Shown here: piece by piece, positions 1 through 11,528 of the stretch
How the letters are laid out: each line of letters starts with the position of its first letter
Numbering within the stretch: the stretch's first letter is position 1
From: Lentinus brumalis
Lineage: Eukaryota > Basidiomycota > Agaricomycetes > Polyporales > Polyporaceae
DNA length: 64,000 nucleotides
Reading direction: 5' to 3'
Assembly (NCBI GenBank): GCA_001792895.1
Contig: MARA01000006.1
Location: 496,001-560,000, forward strand
Notes under the pieces: generated by a model
What the model was told of the DNA's origin: nothing
The model's database searches: none
What the model saw: only the letters and a program-made list of their open reading frames with translations
Made by a program: the position numbers and the translations under genes

Positions 1-2098
1 AAACCTCTCAACGCGAAGAAGAAAGTTGCCGACGAAGCCCGTGATGCACTGAACGAAGTGTACCTTGTCGCGGAAAGTCTGTTAAAGCGGGTATATGTCC
101 AGCATCCTAACTACGATCACATCGTGAAGGCGCTCTTAGAGGTCGGCCTTGACGGGCTGTCCGAACAGCTCCCGTTGACGATCGGTGAGTCCTGCCCTCT
201 CGGTGTGTGCTTCGCGTTTCATGTCGAGAACGTCCATGCAGGTGTACCCTTGCTTCCTACGCTAGGATCTCCTACCCGCTCCCTTGATGAAATTTACGAT
301 CGTCTTGGCTTCTTGCCCTTCACCGCCGAGTTCAAGTACGACGGTCAGCGCGCGCAAATACACGCATCACGGGGCAAAAATCACCAGCCGTTTGTCAGGA
401 TCTTTTCCCGTCACCTAGAAGACATGACTGACAAGGCATGCGCGACAATCTTTCAGCTTCGCTCTGCCGTATTGCTTCGCTGACCCTGTCTTGCCCTTAT
501 ACAGTATCCCGACGTCGTCTCATTAGTGCAAGAAATATTCAATACTTCGCCGCAGACCGAATCGTTCATCATCGACGCAGAGGTTGTGGCAGTAGACCCT
601 GCAACCGGGGCGCTGAAGACGTTCCAAGAATTATCGAACCGCGCCCGCAAAGATGTCAAGCTCGATGAAGTTAAGGTCTCTGTCTGCGTATTTGCCTTCG
701 ACATCATGTTTCTTGACGGTCAGGTGAGCCTCGGCGTCTTCCATCATACGTTATCCTGTTCCTCACAAGGCTGCCGCCTGCGGGCGACAATAGATTTTGC
801 TCGAAAGACCCTTTCGTGAGCGCCGTAATTTGCTCCGGACGCGCTTTCCTCCCTACACGCCAGCTCAGCACGGAGCGGCGCGATTTGATCATGTCAAGAG
901 CGTGGAGAGCGAGGAGGGGCGTGAGGCTGTGGAGGAGTTCTGGCAGACCGCTGTGAACAGCTCCAGCGAGGGGCTCATGGTAAAGGTTCGTGGAAAGTTT
1001 CCTGCCACACTCGACCTTGGCCGCTGATGGCCGCACGAACGCACGCAGCTTCTCGATAGCGGTGAGATTTTGGAAGAACCTAACCAGAGGAAAGACAAGC
1101 CACGTCGCAAGCCCCTACCTGCCACATATGAGCCAGGTCGGTCTCCTTAGTTGCCTAGCTGCGGTGTGATCGTGGACATCGTTTTATCCGCGGTGCAGCG
1201 AAGGACCGACCGGAGCTGACGAATTGACGCGTTATTCAGATAAACGGACGTCCGCATGGCTAAAGCTCAAAAAGGACTATGTTGTCGGGCTCGGGGATAG
1301 TCTGGACCTTGTGCCCATCGGTGCGTGGCATGGCAACGGCAGGAAGGCTCAGTGGTGGAGTCCGATCCTGCTCGCGGTATGGGATGCCGAAACGCAGAAG
1401 CTCGTGGCAGTGTGCAAGTGCATGTCAGGTATGTCGGCGCATCCCGTATGGACTAGCATCGGTGCGTGGGTATTGAGAGGTTTTAATAGGTTTCTCCGAT
1501 GCGTTCTATAAGGTAAGAAGACCGCCTTGAGCGGTACATCATTCGTCTGGTTGTCAGCGCTGACCGCAGAGCGTCCTTTGCAGAGTCTGCGAGAACGTTA
1601 CCCCGAAGGTTCAGACACTTGTTCTTCACAGCCCATGTGGCAGCCCGAATGCGATACTGGAGGTATGTTCGGGTCCACCCTGCCGCCGGGAAGCCCAGAC
1701 TCAAAGGCTGTCTGGATTACGATAGGACTTAGGCCGGAAGTGTATTTTAAACCGCAGGAGGTGTGGGAGATACGGGGTGCTGAGTACGTGAATTGTGTGT
1801 ACGCCGTGCCTTCCACTGATCAGGCCACAGCATCACTATCAGTCCCGTGTCGGTCGCCGCCCTAGGGTTGATCTCGCAGACGAGGGGGCTGAGTCTCCGC
1901 TTCCCTCGTTTTATGTCAGTCCGCGAAGACAAGGGCATCGAGGACGCCAGCACGCCCGATTTCCTCGCGAACATGTACCGCACCCAGCAAGCGGCCGGGA
2001 AGGACCAGACGGGTGCTGACGAGGGAGAGCTCGTGGACGTCGTGGAGGAGGGTGAAGATGACGGTGACGAGGCGGAGGACTCGGAAGGCGACCTGTAA
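1..2098 (+). CDS. ATP-dependent DNA ligase I, 3' part (partial at window start)
   Basis: Seals nicks in nuclear DNA, joining Okazaki fragments and finishing excision repair, through a ligase-AMP intermediate. The window holds the catalytic part only; the N-terminal half lies upstream. Exons read 1-184, 242-435, 505-723, 794-985, 1049-1136, 1240-1428, 1490-1512, 1584-1662, then to the TAA at 2096-2098. Visible motifs in order: EFKYDGQR (motif I, adenylated Lys, about 330-353), SFIIDAEVVAVD, FAFDIMFLDGQ, EGLMVK (motif IV, about 970), SAWLKLKKDY (motif V, about 1255) and RGLSLRFPRF (motif VI, about 1890-1912). The tail is acidic and ends EDSEGDL. The intron at 436-504 appears to use a GC donor (AAG|GCATGC...ACAG), because joining there restores the expected reading. 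Function is certain from the motifs; the exon limits after 1660 are approximate. Confidence 0.96.
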
Positions 2099-2217
2099 TA
2101 TTCTGGATCACCAGGCTCGGTGGCGTTCCTCGTTTCTGCGAGCGTATGACAGAGTGTGGCCAACGTGGATTGAGCGTTAACACCTGCCTTATCGAGAACA
2201 AGCGTCATGTCAAACCA

Positions 2218-2270
2218 GTTAAGTTATCTATGACGAGATTTATAGGACAATAAACTTGGAGTTTCCTCTT
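2218..2270. repeat. putative element end, similar to 31574-31622
   Basis: Read on the minus strand, this segment aligns with the plus strand at 31574-31622. Shared pieces, in order, are TGCAAA, CTCCA, TTATTGTCC, AAA, CGTCATAG and TA.C, with only small gaps. In both places it sits at the outer edge of a phased TTTGCA/GCAAA array and close to a unique host gene (ligase I here, the CREG-like gene there). I read it as a shared terminal sequence of two mobile or duplicated units. No target duplication was identified. Confidence 0.5.
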
Positions 2271-2502
2271 TGCACTGTTTTGCACTCATTTGCACGGATT
2301 TGCACTGAATTGATCTGCTTTGCGTCAACTTGCATCGTTTTGCACCCTTTTTGCACTGGTTTGCAACGAATTGCACCCTGTTTGCATCGCATATCAGTGC
2401 GCACATGCCTTTGCGCCACCAAACATTCCAGATGATGGGTGTTTGCACCCTTTTGCAACGTCTTGCCCATCTTTGCAGCCCATTTGCACCCTAGTTGCAC
2501 CA
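2271..2502 (+). repeat. 10-base-phased TTTGCA array (copy 1)
   Basis: TTTGCA or close variants recur with spacing of exactly 10 bases over 2271-2340, then 10-11 bases, with an interruption near 2390-2440 and a second cluster at 2440-2502. The four bases between cores vary, so this is neither a simple microsatellite nor a coding repeat. It begins just inside the putative element end and lies about 360 bases upstream of the next gene on the same strand. The spacing equals one helical turn, which suits a stacked protein-binding array or a nucleosome-positioning element (inference). Confidence 0.7.
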
Positions 2503-2739
2503 CGCAGCACGTCCCACGCCGGCAAGTCAATCTCCCACAGACGCCCACACAGACGCGCTCCGAGGTGAAGTCTTCCCCTTCTGGCACAGCCACCGTACGA
2601 CTGCGAACTCCCTCAACTTCACTCTGCTCAACGCCAAGGATAATCACGTCAGGTACGCCTGCGCCACTCAGCTATTCTTGTCATGCAACAAAGTAAATCC
2701 CCGGCAGCAAATCCGATGGATGTCCGATAGCGGCCTCGG

Positions 2740-2786
2740 CCCCCCCCCCCGGCAACGGGGCGGGGGGGGAGGGGGGAGGGGGGAGA
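2740..2786. other. facing C-tract and G-tract
   Basis: A run of 11 C (2740-2750) is followed within a few bases by G-runs of 4, 8, 6 and 6. It could fold as a hairpin or a G-quadruplex on the plus strand. It lies about 75 bases upstream of the ATG at 2861, so it falls in the 5' leader or promoter of that gene. Confidence 0.6.
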
Positions 2787-2860
2787 GGCTCTCCTCTTCC
2801 CAAGTTCAACCCTCGACTTCACGTACTACCTCCGCCATCTTCTCGCATCCCTCACCGGCG

Positions 2861-5800
2861 ATGGCTTCCTCGCCGCCGCTGACCGCCTTTTGCCCGCCAC
2901 GCGGTCCTTGCCAAAATGCTCATTGTCTCGCCGATACTCGTGGCCCTTGCGCATTTTTCGAGGTCACGGACAATCACATCAGTCGCGACGTGAGCACCTC
3001 GTCGTCGCTCCCCCTTCGTCTTCATACTCACGAACATGTTTGTTCCCAGCACGCGCTGCGCCCGGAAGAGATCTGTGCTCAATGTGATCATCCGTGGTTC
3101 CAGCACCTCGCTGGATCTTTTGAAGCCGCGACACAACGGGGGGGTGTGCGATAAGTTCGTGCGGAGGATTCTTTGCAGTACGTATCCACTCGCTCGACGG
3201 TCTGCCTCATGCTCACATTCCCCTCAAGCTGGAGCCGCGCGAGAATTGGGGACGCACGACGGAGTGCGTGTGCGGGCTGCTCCTGCGCGCGCACGCCTCG
3301 GCCCTCAGCACTGGAACAGCAGCGTGAGCAACCATACTCACATACTTTCGTTGGTGGCAAACTCATTGTGCGCTCGCTCCGTGCAGTGCTCGTGTTTCCT
3401 CCGCGGCTCCACCGCAGTTCAGCACTACGCATCCTTCTATTGCAGGTCTGGGTGGTACCCTTCATGTGCCGCCGGGTCGGGCGTCATCAACTGCGTCCGT
3501 GTCCCCCCCTCTTCCACCTCCCATTGATGCGTTCGGGGGTGTTCGCGGGGTCGAAACTGGCTCAACCACTGACCGTTGGCACGCTGCGTGCGAGCGTCAT
3601 CGCCCGCACAATCAGTCTGGGCCCGGCCCAAGGACAGTGAATGCCCCGCGATCACGCACCCAGGTCACGTCGACCGCCCTTTCCGGCGCCGGCGACACAG
3701 GCTCGCCTGTGCTGCAACTCCGCCCCAACCACACCTCATCCCCGTCAGTCGGGCAGCCTTCCTCCGCGCACGTTCAGCCCGCTCCGTCACCTCCGTCCTC
3801 GGAAAGCAATTACGAAACGTTCTCGGTCGCTATGTGGCCATTCGCGGTATGTCGTCTCGTCACATCTCTCTTCTCGCTGCATGTTTCTCTTCTCCCCCTC
3901 ATGTTGCGTTTGTTCTAGTACCCCGCCTGTGGCACGACTCGGGCCAAGTTCCCTCGCAAGACCTTCCAGCTGACCGACTGGTCGTTTGGCAAAGCCGTCG
4001 AGTCATTGGAGCATTGGGGCCTCCTGTTCAAAGTCACCCTCGCGAAGACAGGGTCGGTGTACAGGTCCTTTGGGCAGCAGGTCGTGGCCCAGTTGATCGC
4101 CAATGACATAACGCTGCCCGGGTATGACGCCAGTCGTCCGTGGCGCTCTCCCCTCGACCTACCTTTTGTTCTGATGTCGTCGACTGGGCGCGCCACCAAG
4201 AACCACGTGCCCTTTGATGGGTTCAACGAACTCACGTATACAGTTAGCAACATACTCGCCGCCAAGCCCTCACTCACCGTTATCAAGTGTCCCATCGGCG
4301 AGGACTTCATGCAGCATACATTTCTACGGATAGGTCAGTCATTTTGATGATCTCGCACTAGCCTACATGGCTGAGCCATCTTACGTTGCAGCACCTCGGT
4401 TCGGCGACCTGCAAGCCCCGCTAGCTAACCATCCTGCGTACGTTCTGGGCGCCCCCGGTCTCCGCGACTTCATGAGCATTCCAGGCGCGGAACTACCGCA
4501 TCCGTGCTTCCCCTTCCGCATACTCTCCGAGGCGGTGGATGGGCTCTCCGCCATGTGTCGGGCCAATTGTCCCACATCGTCAAAGCCGTCTTCTCCCGCG
4601 GGGTCTCCTATCGCCGGTCCTTCTTCGCGCCCTCGCCCTGCACCTCGACCCAGGCGCGGAGGAGCGTCCAACACACCGGATGGGCCTTCGACCGTTTCGG
4701 CTCCTACCCCCTTAGTTCCACAGCCTCTCCCTCCCCTCGAGGAATACACGCTACTCAATCGCCCGCCCACCCCACCTACCCCGCAGTCTCCACGCAGTTT
4801 CTTGCTGGCTGGGTGGCCCCTCACCGAGGCGATTCCGCCCTTGTCCTTGACGCGGACGAGGCCACCATGCCACCTGTCTCAGCGCCAGTCGATGCGCCCG
4901 CGATTGCTCCCTTGGTCGCCGACGTGGGGGCAACCATGACGGCCAACCGAGACGTTCGCGAGGTCCCCTCTCATCCATCATTGTCCGAGGTTTCAGACTC
5001 AATCGAGGTTGTAGGTCACCCCATTCGTTCCGGCACCGCCCGCCATTAACCAAGCCTTTTCAGGTTGCTGCTCCGCGTCGCTCGCGTCGCTCACAACGTT
5101 CGGCTAGGATGACCACGGGTGGGCGTCCTCCTCCTTCGCGGGACGCTGAGCCGGAGACTGTCGGCTTTGACTCACCTGGCCCAGAGGGGTCGGTGCAACC
5201 TGAGGCTGGTACATCTTCGATGCCCTCGGGTCAGCTCGCCAGCATTCCGCTGCCGCGTGGGCTCAGGCGAACGCACTCGGAGGTTGGATCGCCTGAGGTA
5301 CGATATCCCTGGTTCCGCCGGCCGGGGATGCACACCGCTGACGTTGTCCCACTCAGACCAGCGCTGCCGTCCCGCCTTCTAATCGTCGTCGGTTCTCCAG
5401 TACGGAGCCCGCCTCCGGTGATGTTCCTATGGTCGAGGATGGCCCTGTGGAATCTCACGTTCCCGTGCGTTGAACTAGTTATTGATCGTTCATCCGTACC
5501 TGATTCCTTCCCCCTTCTGTTCTCAAGGTTCATCCTCCCAGCCGCACGTCCCCACTGGCGGAAATTGATCACCATGCTCTCGTCGGATGGGCGGAGCGTG
5601 TGGTGAGCTCGATTCCTCGGGGCGCCCTCAGCTCCGCAGGCTTGCGGCCCATGATCCGGGCACGTGATCCCAAAGTGGCGGCAAGCATGCTGCTGTTTCT
5701 TATCCAGTGGTTATTCGCTCATGCACCCAGCGGACCCATCACGCATCAACACCGTCGCGCCTTCCAAGAAGCCTTCTCCCGCGATTTCTCACGCGAGGAT

Positions 5801-7327
5801 GATCACTGCGAACTGGTGCCTCTCTCGGAAATTCTCCGACATGCCCGTCACCTTCATATCCGCATGTACGTTGCCCTCACGCACTAGTTGTTTCGTACGT
5901 CGCTGACAGGTTGCTTTCATTATCCTCGCAAGCGACGACGCTCTGGGGGACAGCCCGATCCGTGCAGTCATGCGTAACTTGATATACCTCCTGGTTGCTC
6001 AACAGAAGTGCTGGCTTTCACGTGGACGTTATGCTACTATCAGGTGGTTTAGCAGGCGTGAGGCTCGCGAGGATCGAGACGTAGCGTTGCGGGCCGCAGG
6101 TTTCAGCTCGTTGCTCCATATGGTCGTCGGCACGGCGGGTGCGGATCCTATATCCCCGCATCTTTTACTTCTCGCTTTGCTTGGTCGCGCATACGCCTGC
6201 CGCGTGGACGAGGAGTTCATGGGTGAGGTGGATGCGGGCTTGTTGGAGAGTGTTATGCCATGGCGCACTTTCGACATCACCCAGCCGCTTCCGCAGGAGC
6301 CCGGGCATCCGCTAATCTGCCGCCTTAGTGCTGCTGATATCGATGTACGTGCTGCTGCTCGTTGCTGGTGTAGTCGCTCACCGTTGTGTACAGCCCGAGC
6401 ACTATGGCACCGACCCTCTATCTCCCCAAGACGTAGACACCATCGAGCAGGATCTAGTCTCGTTTCTGGTTTTTGGCGCACGGCAGGTCCAGGATGAACC
6501 TGACATGCAAGCCTTCATCGACGGCTTCTTCGCGGCACATCCCGACCGCATGGCTCTCGTCGCGGTGCGTTTCAATATGTGTGGCATACGATGTCCTCGC
6601 ACCCCTAATTCTTCTCAATGTAGACGTTCCAGGGGGAGACTCGGGACATTTTGGCTGCCATGTACAACAAGCGCTTGGAAAGCGGTGACCTTCTCTTGCG
6701 GCATATGCATTACGAGAGCGGTGTTGACGAGTCCGCTGTTGACCTCACCGTCACGGAAGGAGGTCTCACGCTGGCTGAATGGGATCAGACCTTCGAGGCA
6801 GAGTTTAAAGTCGCCTTCGCCTACTACATGCAGCAGCCCGGTCATCCCGACGATGACGGCATTCGGGCACTTGTCGGCAGCTCGTTCGACGCCGGTGCGG
6901 GCGACCGTGGCCTCCGACCTCGCATGTTCTTGACCATCATGTCCGGCAGCGATTTAGTCCCTCCGGAAGATGATTGGCAGATCCAGGTGAATTCCTATTC
7001 GTCGACGTGCGCGAGCAGGATGTTGGGCTGACACTGGGTTGCAGATCACCTTCCGGCACAAGGGTACGCGGTGTCCGGATCCTCCCCCTCCGCCTGGTGC
7101 TCTTGGGCCTGTCCCCGCAGCGGTACGTCGTCTCAGTGGGTGGTCATGCGATGTCTCTCTCAAGCGTCCTGACTTCGTAGATTGATATTCATGCGTGCTT
7201 CTACGAGGCCACTGTGTACATAGACGACGGGCTGAGGAACCTGCTAAACCAGGGCAAGCCGTGGAAGGCTTTCCAGGCGTGGTTGCATGGCGCTCTGCTT
7301 CATCCCGAGGATTTCAACCAGGCGTAG
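2861..7327 (+). CDS. large multi-exon protein with N-terminal Cys/His cluster and HECT-like C-terminus
   Basis: Start chosen at the ATG of MASSPPLTAF. Early exons contain repeated Cys/His signatures such as CAQCDHPWFQH (near 3100) and, after an intron, CGGFFA and ECVCGLLLRAHA (3150-3295), which look like a metal-binding cluster. A globular region follows (FQLTDWSFGKAVESLEHWGL, from 3967), then a long Pro/Ser/Thr-rich linker (about 4570-5560), then a helical region from AEIDHHALVGWAERV (about 5555). The last exons read RMFLTIMSGSDLVPPEDDW, then IDIHACFYEATVYIDDGLR, ending at the TAG 7325-7327. The GSDLVPP...HACF pattern resembles the C-lobe of HECT ubiquitin ligases, where a Cys in a TCF-like context takes ubiquitin; that Cys would be codon 7196-7198. 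The HECT assignment is inference. Exons are many and not all junctions were solved. Confidence 0.55.
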
Positions 7328-7712
7328 TTTCGTTAGTTCTGGCTGCATATGTCCACGGCGGCTGGTGATGTAGGCCCGTTAGTAGAGTGTAATCCGGCAT
7401 GAATCGTGGTTGTAGTGCTGCGGCCCACGAGCGCGCTCATGGAGTTGTCAATACTGATTTTTGTGTCTCCGGCCCATGTTTGTGGTCAATAGGACGAGCG
7501 CGGGGGCAGTTTGTGAGTTGAAGTGCACCGCTAAGATCACGACCACCATTATTGATCTCGATGATAAACCTGCGCCAAACGTCCGTCGGAGGCGTCGTCT
7601 CTTGTCCTTCTCCCCGTCCCTGTGTCGTGGCCCACGGTACGATGCAACGAGCATCCACCGAGAACTATCTGTTACAAGTGCAACGCCATGTAAGCCCCGT
7701 CGCCATGGCTCT
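7328..7712. other. intergenic, no feature seen
   Basis: A 385-base gap between two co-oriented genes. I see no repeat or RNA gene in it. Confidence 0.5.
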
Positions 7713-8450
7713 ATGCCTACGGCTGAGCATCATCTGTCTAATCCCTACTTCTTCTCTGCCCAGCTTCATGCGCTCCGCGCTCAGGTCATAGGGTATGCCG
7801 AGGTCATTGGTGGTACGAGTATTCGTGGCAGCCCTCCTGCCCCCATTGTCCCACCGTCCTGACGCAGGTTGGTGCAGCTTCATACGACCCAGCGACCACG
7901 GCCGCGTGCGTTGCGGTGGCCGATCGTTTGAGCGGTGAGATTGTTTCTGCGATTGTCTGGTCCAGCCCGCCTCGCCTCATTTCACGTACTTGTGCACTTC
8001 TCAGAATGCTCCCGCGCTATCGCTTTGGAGCTCGACTACCTGCACGAAGGGCTGCACGGGAGTACCAGTCCTTCTGATGATCCGTTTATCAGCCTCCAGG
8101 ACGAAGCAATGGCGTGTTCTTCAGATTACGACGGCTCGTCCGAGGCCCGACCCGAAGACCACCCTGATGCGGAGCGGTGCCCGACGCCCGAGCCCCCGTG
8201 GATCGATTGGTTTTATGGCTATTCGAGCGAGGATCCGTGGTTGTGGCGGCCGTTGGGTCTCATTGATGGCCCGGACGAAGATGAATGGCCGCCCACCGAT
8301 CTCCTGGAGCTGGAGGAGGCCATGGAAGTCGAGGGCGTCGAGGGGGAAATGCCTTGGTATGCCAGCCAGGCTTCCCTTGAGCGGTTCTTGGAAGATCTCG
8401 GGGCCAGCCTACCTGACGGTGTGACAACGGATATGTTGACGACAATTTGA
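7713..8450 (+). CDS. unrecognised acidic protein
   Basis: I do not recognise this gene. Start chosen at the ATG of MPTAEHHLSNPYFF. Two short introns give a consistent reading: IGYAEVIGGT, then VGAASYDPATTAACVAVADR, then ECSRAIALELDYLHEGLHG. The C-terminal half is rich in Asp, Glu, Pro and Trp (for example PPWIDWFYGYSSEDPWLW) and ends DGVTTDMLTTI at the TGA 8448-8450. No membrane segment or signal peptide is visible. It lies between the HECT-like and TET/JBP genes on the same strand, so it may belong to the same accessory unit. Confidence 0.5.
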
Positions 8451-8850
8451 GATACTCAACTGGCTCTAATTACGTTCATAACAAGGAGCTAGCATGGGCA
8501 GTGCGGCAGGGGTCTGAGGTGTTCGCGGACCGTTCTATGGGTCGGGCAGCGGATCCGATTCCAAGTCTCGATGTTGGATATCCGTCGGAGTCCAGCCTGC
8601 TACAGGTATTGGGAATGTGGCGTCCATCCCGGCGTAGCTTGCTCTTGAGTCTTGCGATCTACCCCCGTTGTCCCTTCGTGAGGTTACTACAAGCTGCGGG
8701 TTTATTCGACGGACGGAACTGTGATGTTAGACGCTAAGACGCTAAGACGATCACCACTGGTGGCCGAGCTTCCTCTTCCTCTCATCTATCACTGCCGGCG
8801 CAGTGGTCGTCGCTAGGTCTTCCGTCTGTGCTTCCCCGCACATTCTTCGC

Positions 8851-9703
8851 ATGCCAGCGCGCACTCTGACACCTCCTCTCCCTCACCGTGGTTGGGGGGA
8901 CCCTTTCCCATCATGGCAGCCTTGGAACTTGCCCGACTTGACGGTCCGCGGTAATGCGGTTGTCAAGATTGTGGACAGTGGAAGACACGGCACATCGTCC
9001 TGCCTCCATGCGTTGACGGTGGTTGTCGAGATGCCGAGTGCTGAGGGAGTGCTGAACGGTCTTGGGCAGCGCATATTGGTACGCCATGGATTCGGCATGG
9101 ATCCGGTCAGGTTCTCATCGGCGGATCCTAGGTTCCGTTTCCCCCCTCTCGGCAGGCTGCCCGACCTTGGAAGGAGCGGCTGCCCCTCGAAATTGACAAG
9201 TATTTGTTGACCTTGGAGCACGACGGGTGGTTGCGCGATCTCCATTCGATCCTGGCATATTTTGGGGCCCGGCATTGTCCCTCGGACGAGCGATGCTTGG
9301 ACATGCAATGGCGTCGCTTTGCCCAGGGAGTGTCCGATATCATACAGGATGGGCAAGTCGCGGAGACGACAAGGATTGCTGCCATTGCCCGTTGGGGCAG
9401 GGAGTATCTCCCGGTGAGCATTGTAACTGCGGTCCGGCGACGTGCCAGCAGCGGGATCTGACGACTATATCACAGGACGAGGTCTTTGACGATCCATGGT
9501 GGCAAGGTCGTTGGAACTGGTATCCTCCTTCATCACCAACCCAACCGGCCGCGGACCCCGACGACGAATCCGTCTGCGACTACGGAGAGGCACTGGATGG
9601 CATGCCGGTGTCGCAAGGCACAGTTCTGGCTGGCGGTGGAACGGCACGGGGCGGGTACACCGCAGGAGTAGACGTGTCTGCATGGTACGCCGACGCCGTG
9701 TAG
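8851..9703 (+). CDS. unrecognised small protein
   Basis: I do not recognise this gene. Start at the ATG of MPARTLTPPLPHRG. Exon 1 runs through WQPWNLPDLTVRGNAVVKIV to about 9104. An intron ending CTCGGCAG at 9159 leads to PWKERLPLEIDKYLLTLEHD and GWLRDLHSILAYFGARHC. A second intron (about 9413-9475) leads to DEVFDDPWWQGRWNWYPP and a Gly-rich end, SAWYADAV, at 9703. The clean joins and the solid helical middle exon support a real gene. It is co-oriented with the genes on both sides. Confidence 0.5.
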
Positions 9704-10421
9704 CAATCGGAGGCTGCAAACGATCTCACATCTCTGGCATGCCACAAGAGTGTATACTGCCCGTACACAGTGCGTCGCTAGTCAGCTATAACAATGTCAC
9801 ATGTGCGAGTGTCCGGGACGTTAAGATTGCCTGTCACAGTATTCTGTGCTGCATGTGCAGTCGCCGGGCAAGGACGCATGGCTAGCTCGACACGCCTGAG
9901 GAGCAAGATTAACCAAGAATCAAAATGCGTTCCGCTGATGGTAGCTCGGCCCGGGCCTGTATATTGGCGTGTGCATAACCCAAAGCGTGCGCGCAAGGCT
10001 GGCGCGCAATTTGCTCCGTGTGGACTTGAACTCCAGTCGCTCGGCCCACGACGAGGCCCGAGCTATGCAGTGGGAGCGCACGCGGCAGAGGTGTGAATCG
10101 GCGAGTGTAGCATAGACACGAATATCATTCAGACAATGTACAAAAGGCGTGTGGTGGGCTGACGACCGGCACGAACTACGACCAAACTCCTACTGGTGTA
10201 TAACTAGATGCTACGCACCACATACGCCGTTGCGTGCCCCGATGCAGCTGGGCAGGATCCCCATCCAGCGTTCCTGTGACATCGCCTTGAGATCCCCGGA
10301 TCACACCTGTGTTCATAATTGGAGTTAGCGACCCGGACCCAGATGGAAACCTGACCATACCTGCCCATGCGGCAACACACAGATCGGTGTGTCATATCAG
10401 CCAGGGAGAGAGAGGAGATGA
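9704..10421. other. intergenic, no gene seen
   Basis: About 720 bases between the small unknown gene and the 130-base tandem array. Only short unconvincing frames are present. Confidence 0.5.
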
Positions 10422-11048
10422 GGAGCTGCGACCGAGTCGAGCGCGCTGGAACAACGCAAGCTCGACTCGCCACAACCACCCGGCGCAAAACACCCGCTGG
10501 AACAGCGTGTGTCGGCCGGGGCTGCCTGACTCGACTCGCCCGACACTATAAGAAGCTGCGACCGAGTCGAGCGCGCTGGAACAACGCAAGCTCGACCAGC
10601 CACAACCACCCGGCGCAAGACAGTCGCTGGAACAGCGTCTGTCGGCCGGGCCTGCCTGACTCGACTCGCCCGACACTATAAGAAGCTGCGACCGAGTCGA
10701 GCGCGCTGGAACAACGCAAGCTCGACCAGCCACAACCACCCGGCGCAAGACAGTCGCTGGAACAGCGTGTGTCGGCCGGGGCTGCCTGACTCGACTCGCC
10801 CGACACTATAAGAAGCTGCGACCGAGTCGAGCGCGCTGGAACAACGCAAGCTCGACCAGCCACAACCACCCGGCGCAAGACAGTCGCTGGAACAGCGTCT
10901 GTCGGCCGGGCCTGCCTGACTCGACTCGCCCGACACTATAAGAAGCTGCGACCGAGTCGAGCGCGCTGGAACAACGCAAGCTCGACCAGCCACAACCACC
11001 CGGCGCAAGACAGTCGCTGGAACAGCGTCTGTCGGCCGGGCCTGCCTC
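10422..11048 (+). repeat. tandem array, 130-base unit, about 4.8 copies
   Basis: The phrase ACCGAGTCGAGCGCGCTGGA starts at 10431, 10561, 10691, 10821 and 10951, an exact 130-base period. Units differ by a few substitutions: AACAGCGTGTG versus AACAGCGTCTG, GGGGC versus GGGCC, and TCGACTCGCC versus TCGACCAGCC. The last copy stops at CCTGCCTCAC. Frames through it are open on the minus strand only because 130 is not a multiple of 3 and stops are rare in this GC-rich unit; I do not treat them as genes. The array ends about 480 bases upstream of the TET/JBP start. Confidence 0.95.
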
Positions 11049-11528
11049 ACTGCATCGTCTGATATCAAATTAAAGGTATTCGAGGTATTCGAGGGGCAGC
11101 GGGGCGGGGGAGGTCTTGCTGAGCGAGATACACAATGTGATTACTCACCTTGTCTCCACATATGACCTCGCGCAGGCTATCTTCGTGGGGCGAGGATCCC
11201 CTCGCCGGGTTCCTGGGGCCGGGGCCTAGCATACACAGCGGGCGAAGATGAGAGTGATGCGAGATGAGAGTGAACCTCGGGGACGTTGCAGCCAGGTGCG
11301 AACATTCAGGCGCGAGCGCTATGAAAACTGCCATTCGGGGACTTCCGGGCGGAGTCTCAAACCAAGCGCGGAGGGGCGAGGACGTTCCCCCTCTTCTTAA
11401 CTCTGAACCGCTACCACAACTGCCGGTGGCCTGCTCTGTGAGCACGTCCCATCTTCTCTACACAGGCGACCAGAAGGTATGTTCCCGGGGCAAGTATGAT
11501 TTTGGGAGTTAACGATTCGTTCATAGGG

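Noticed and set aside
2240..2647. Lys/Cys/Gln-rich frame opposite the phased array as a gene
   Set aside because: Its composition is a by-product of GCAAA repeats on that strand; no domain and no conserved ends. The same applies to frames across 31258-31629.
10422..11048. CRISPR array
   Set aside because: Whole 130-base units are repeated with no unique spacers, and the genome is eukaryotic.
10392..11068. Long minus-strand frames through the 130-base array as a repeat protein
   Set aside because: The period is not a multiple of three, so each unit is read in a different frame; openness comes from GC-rich sequence with few stops. No start or splice structure fits.
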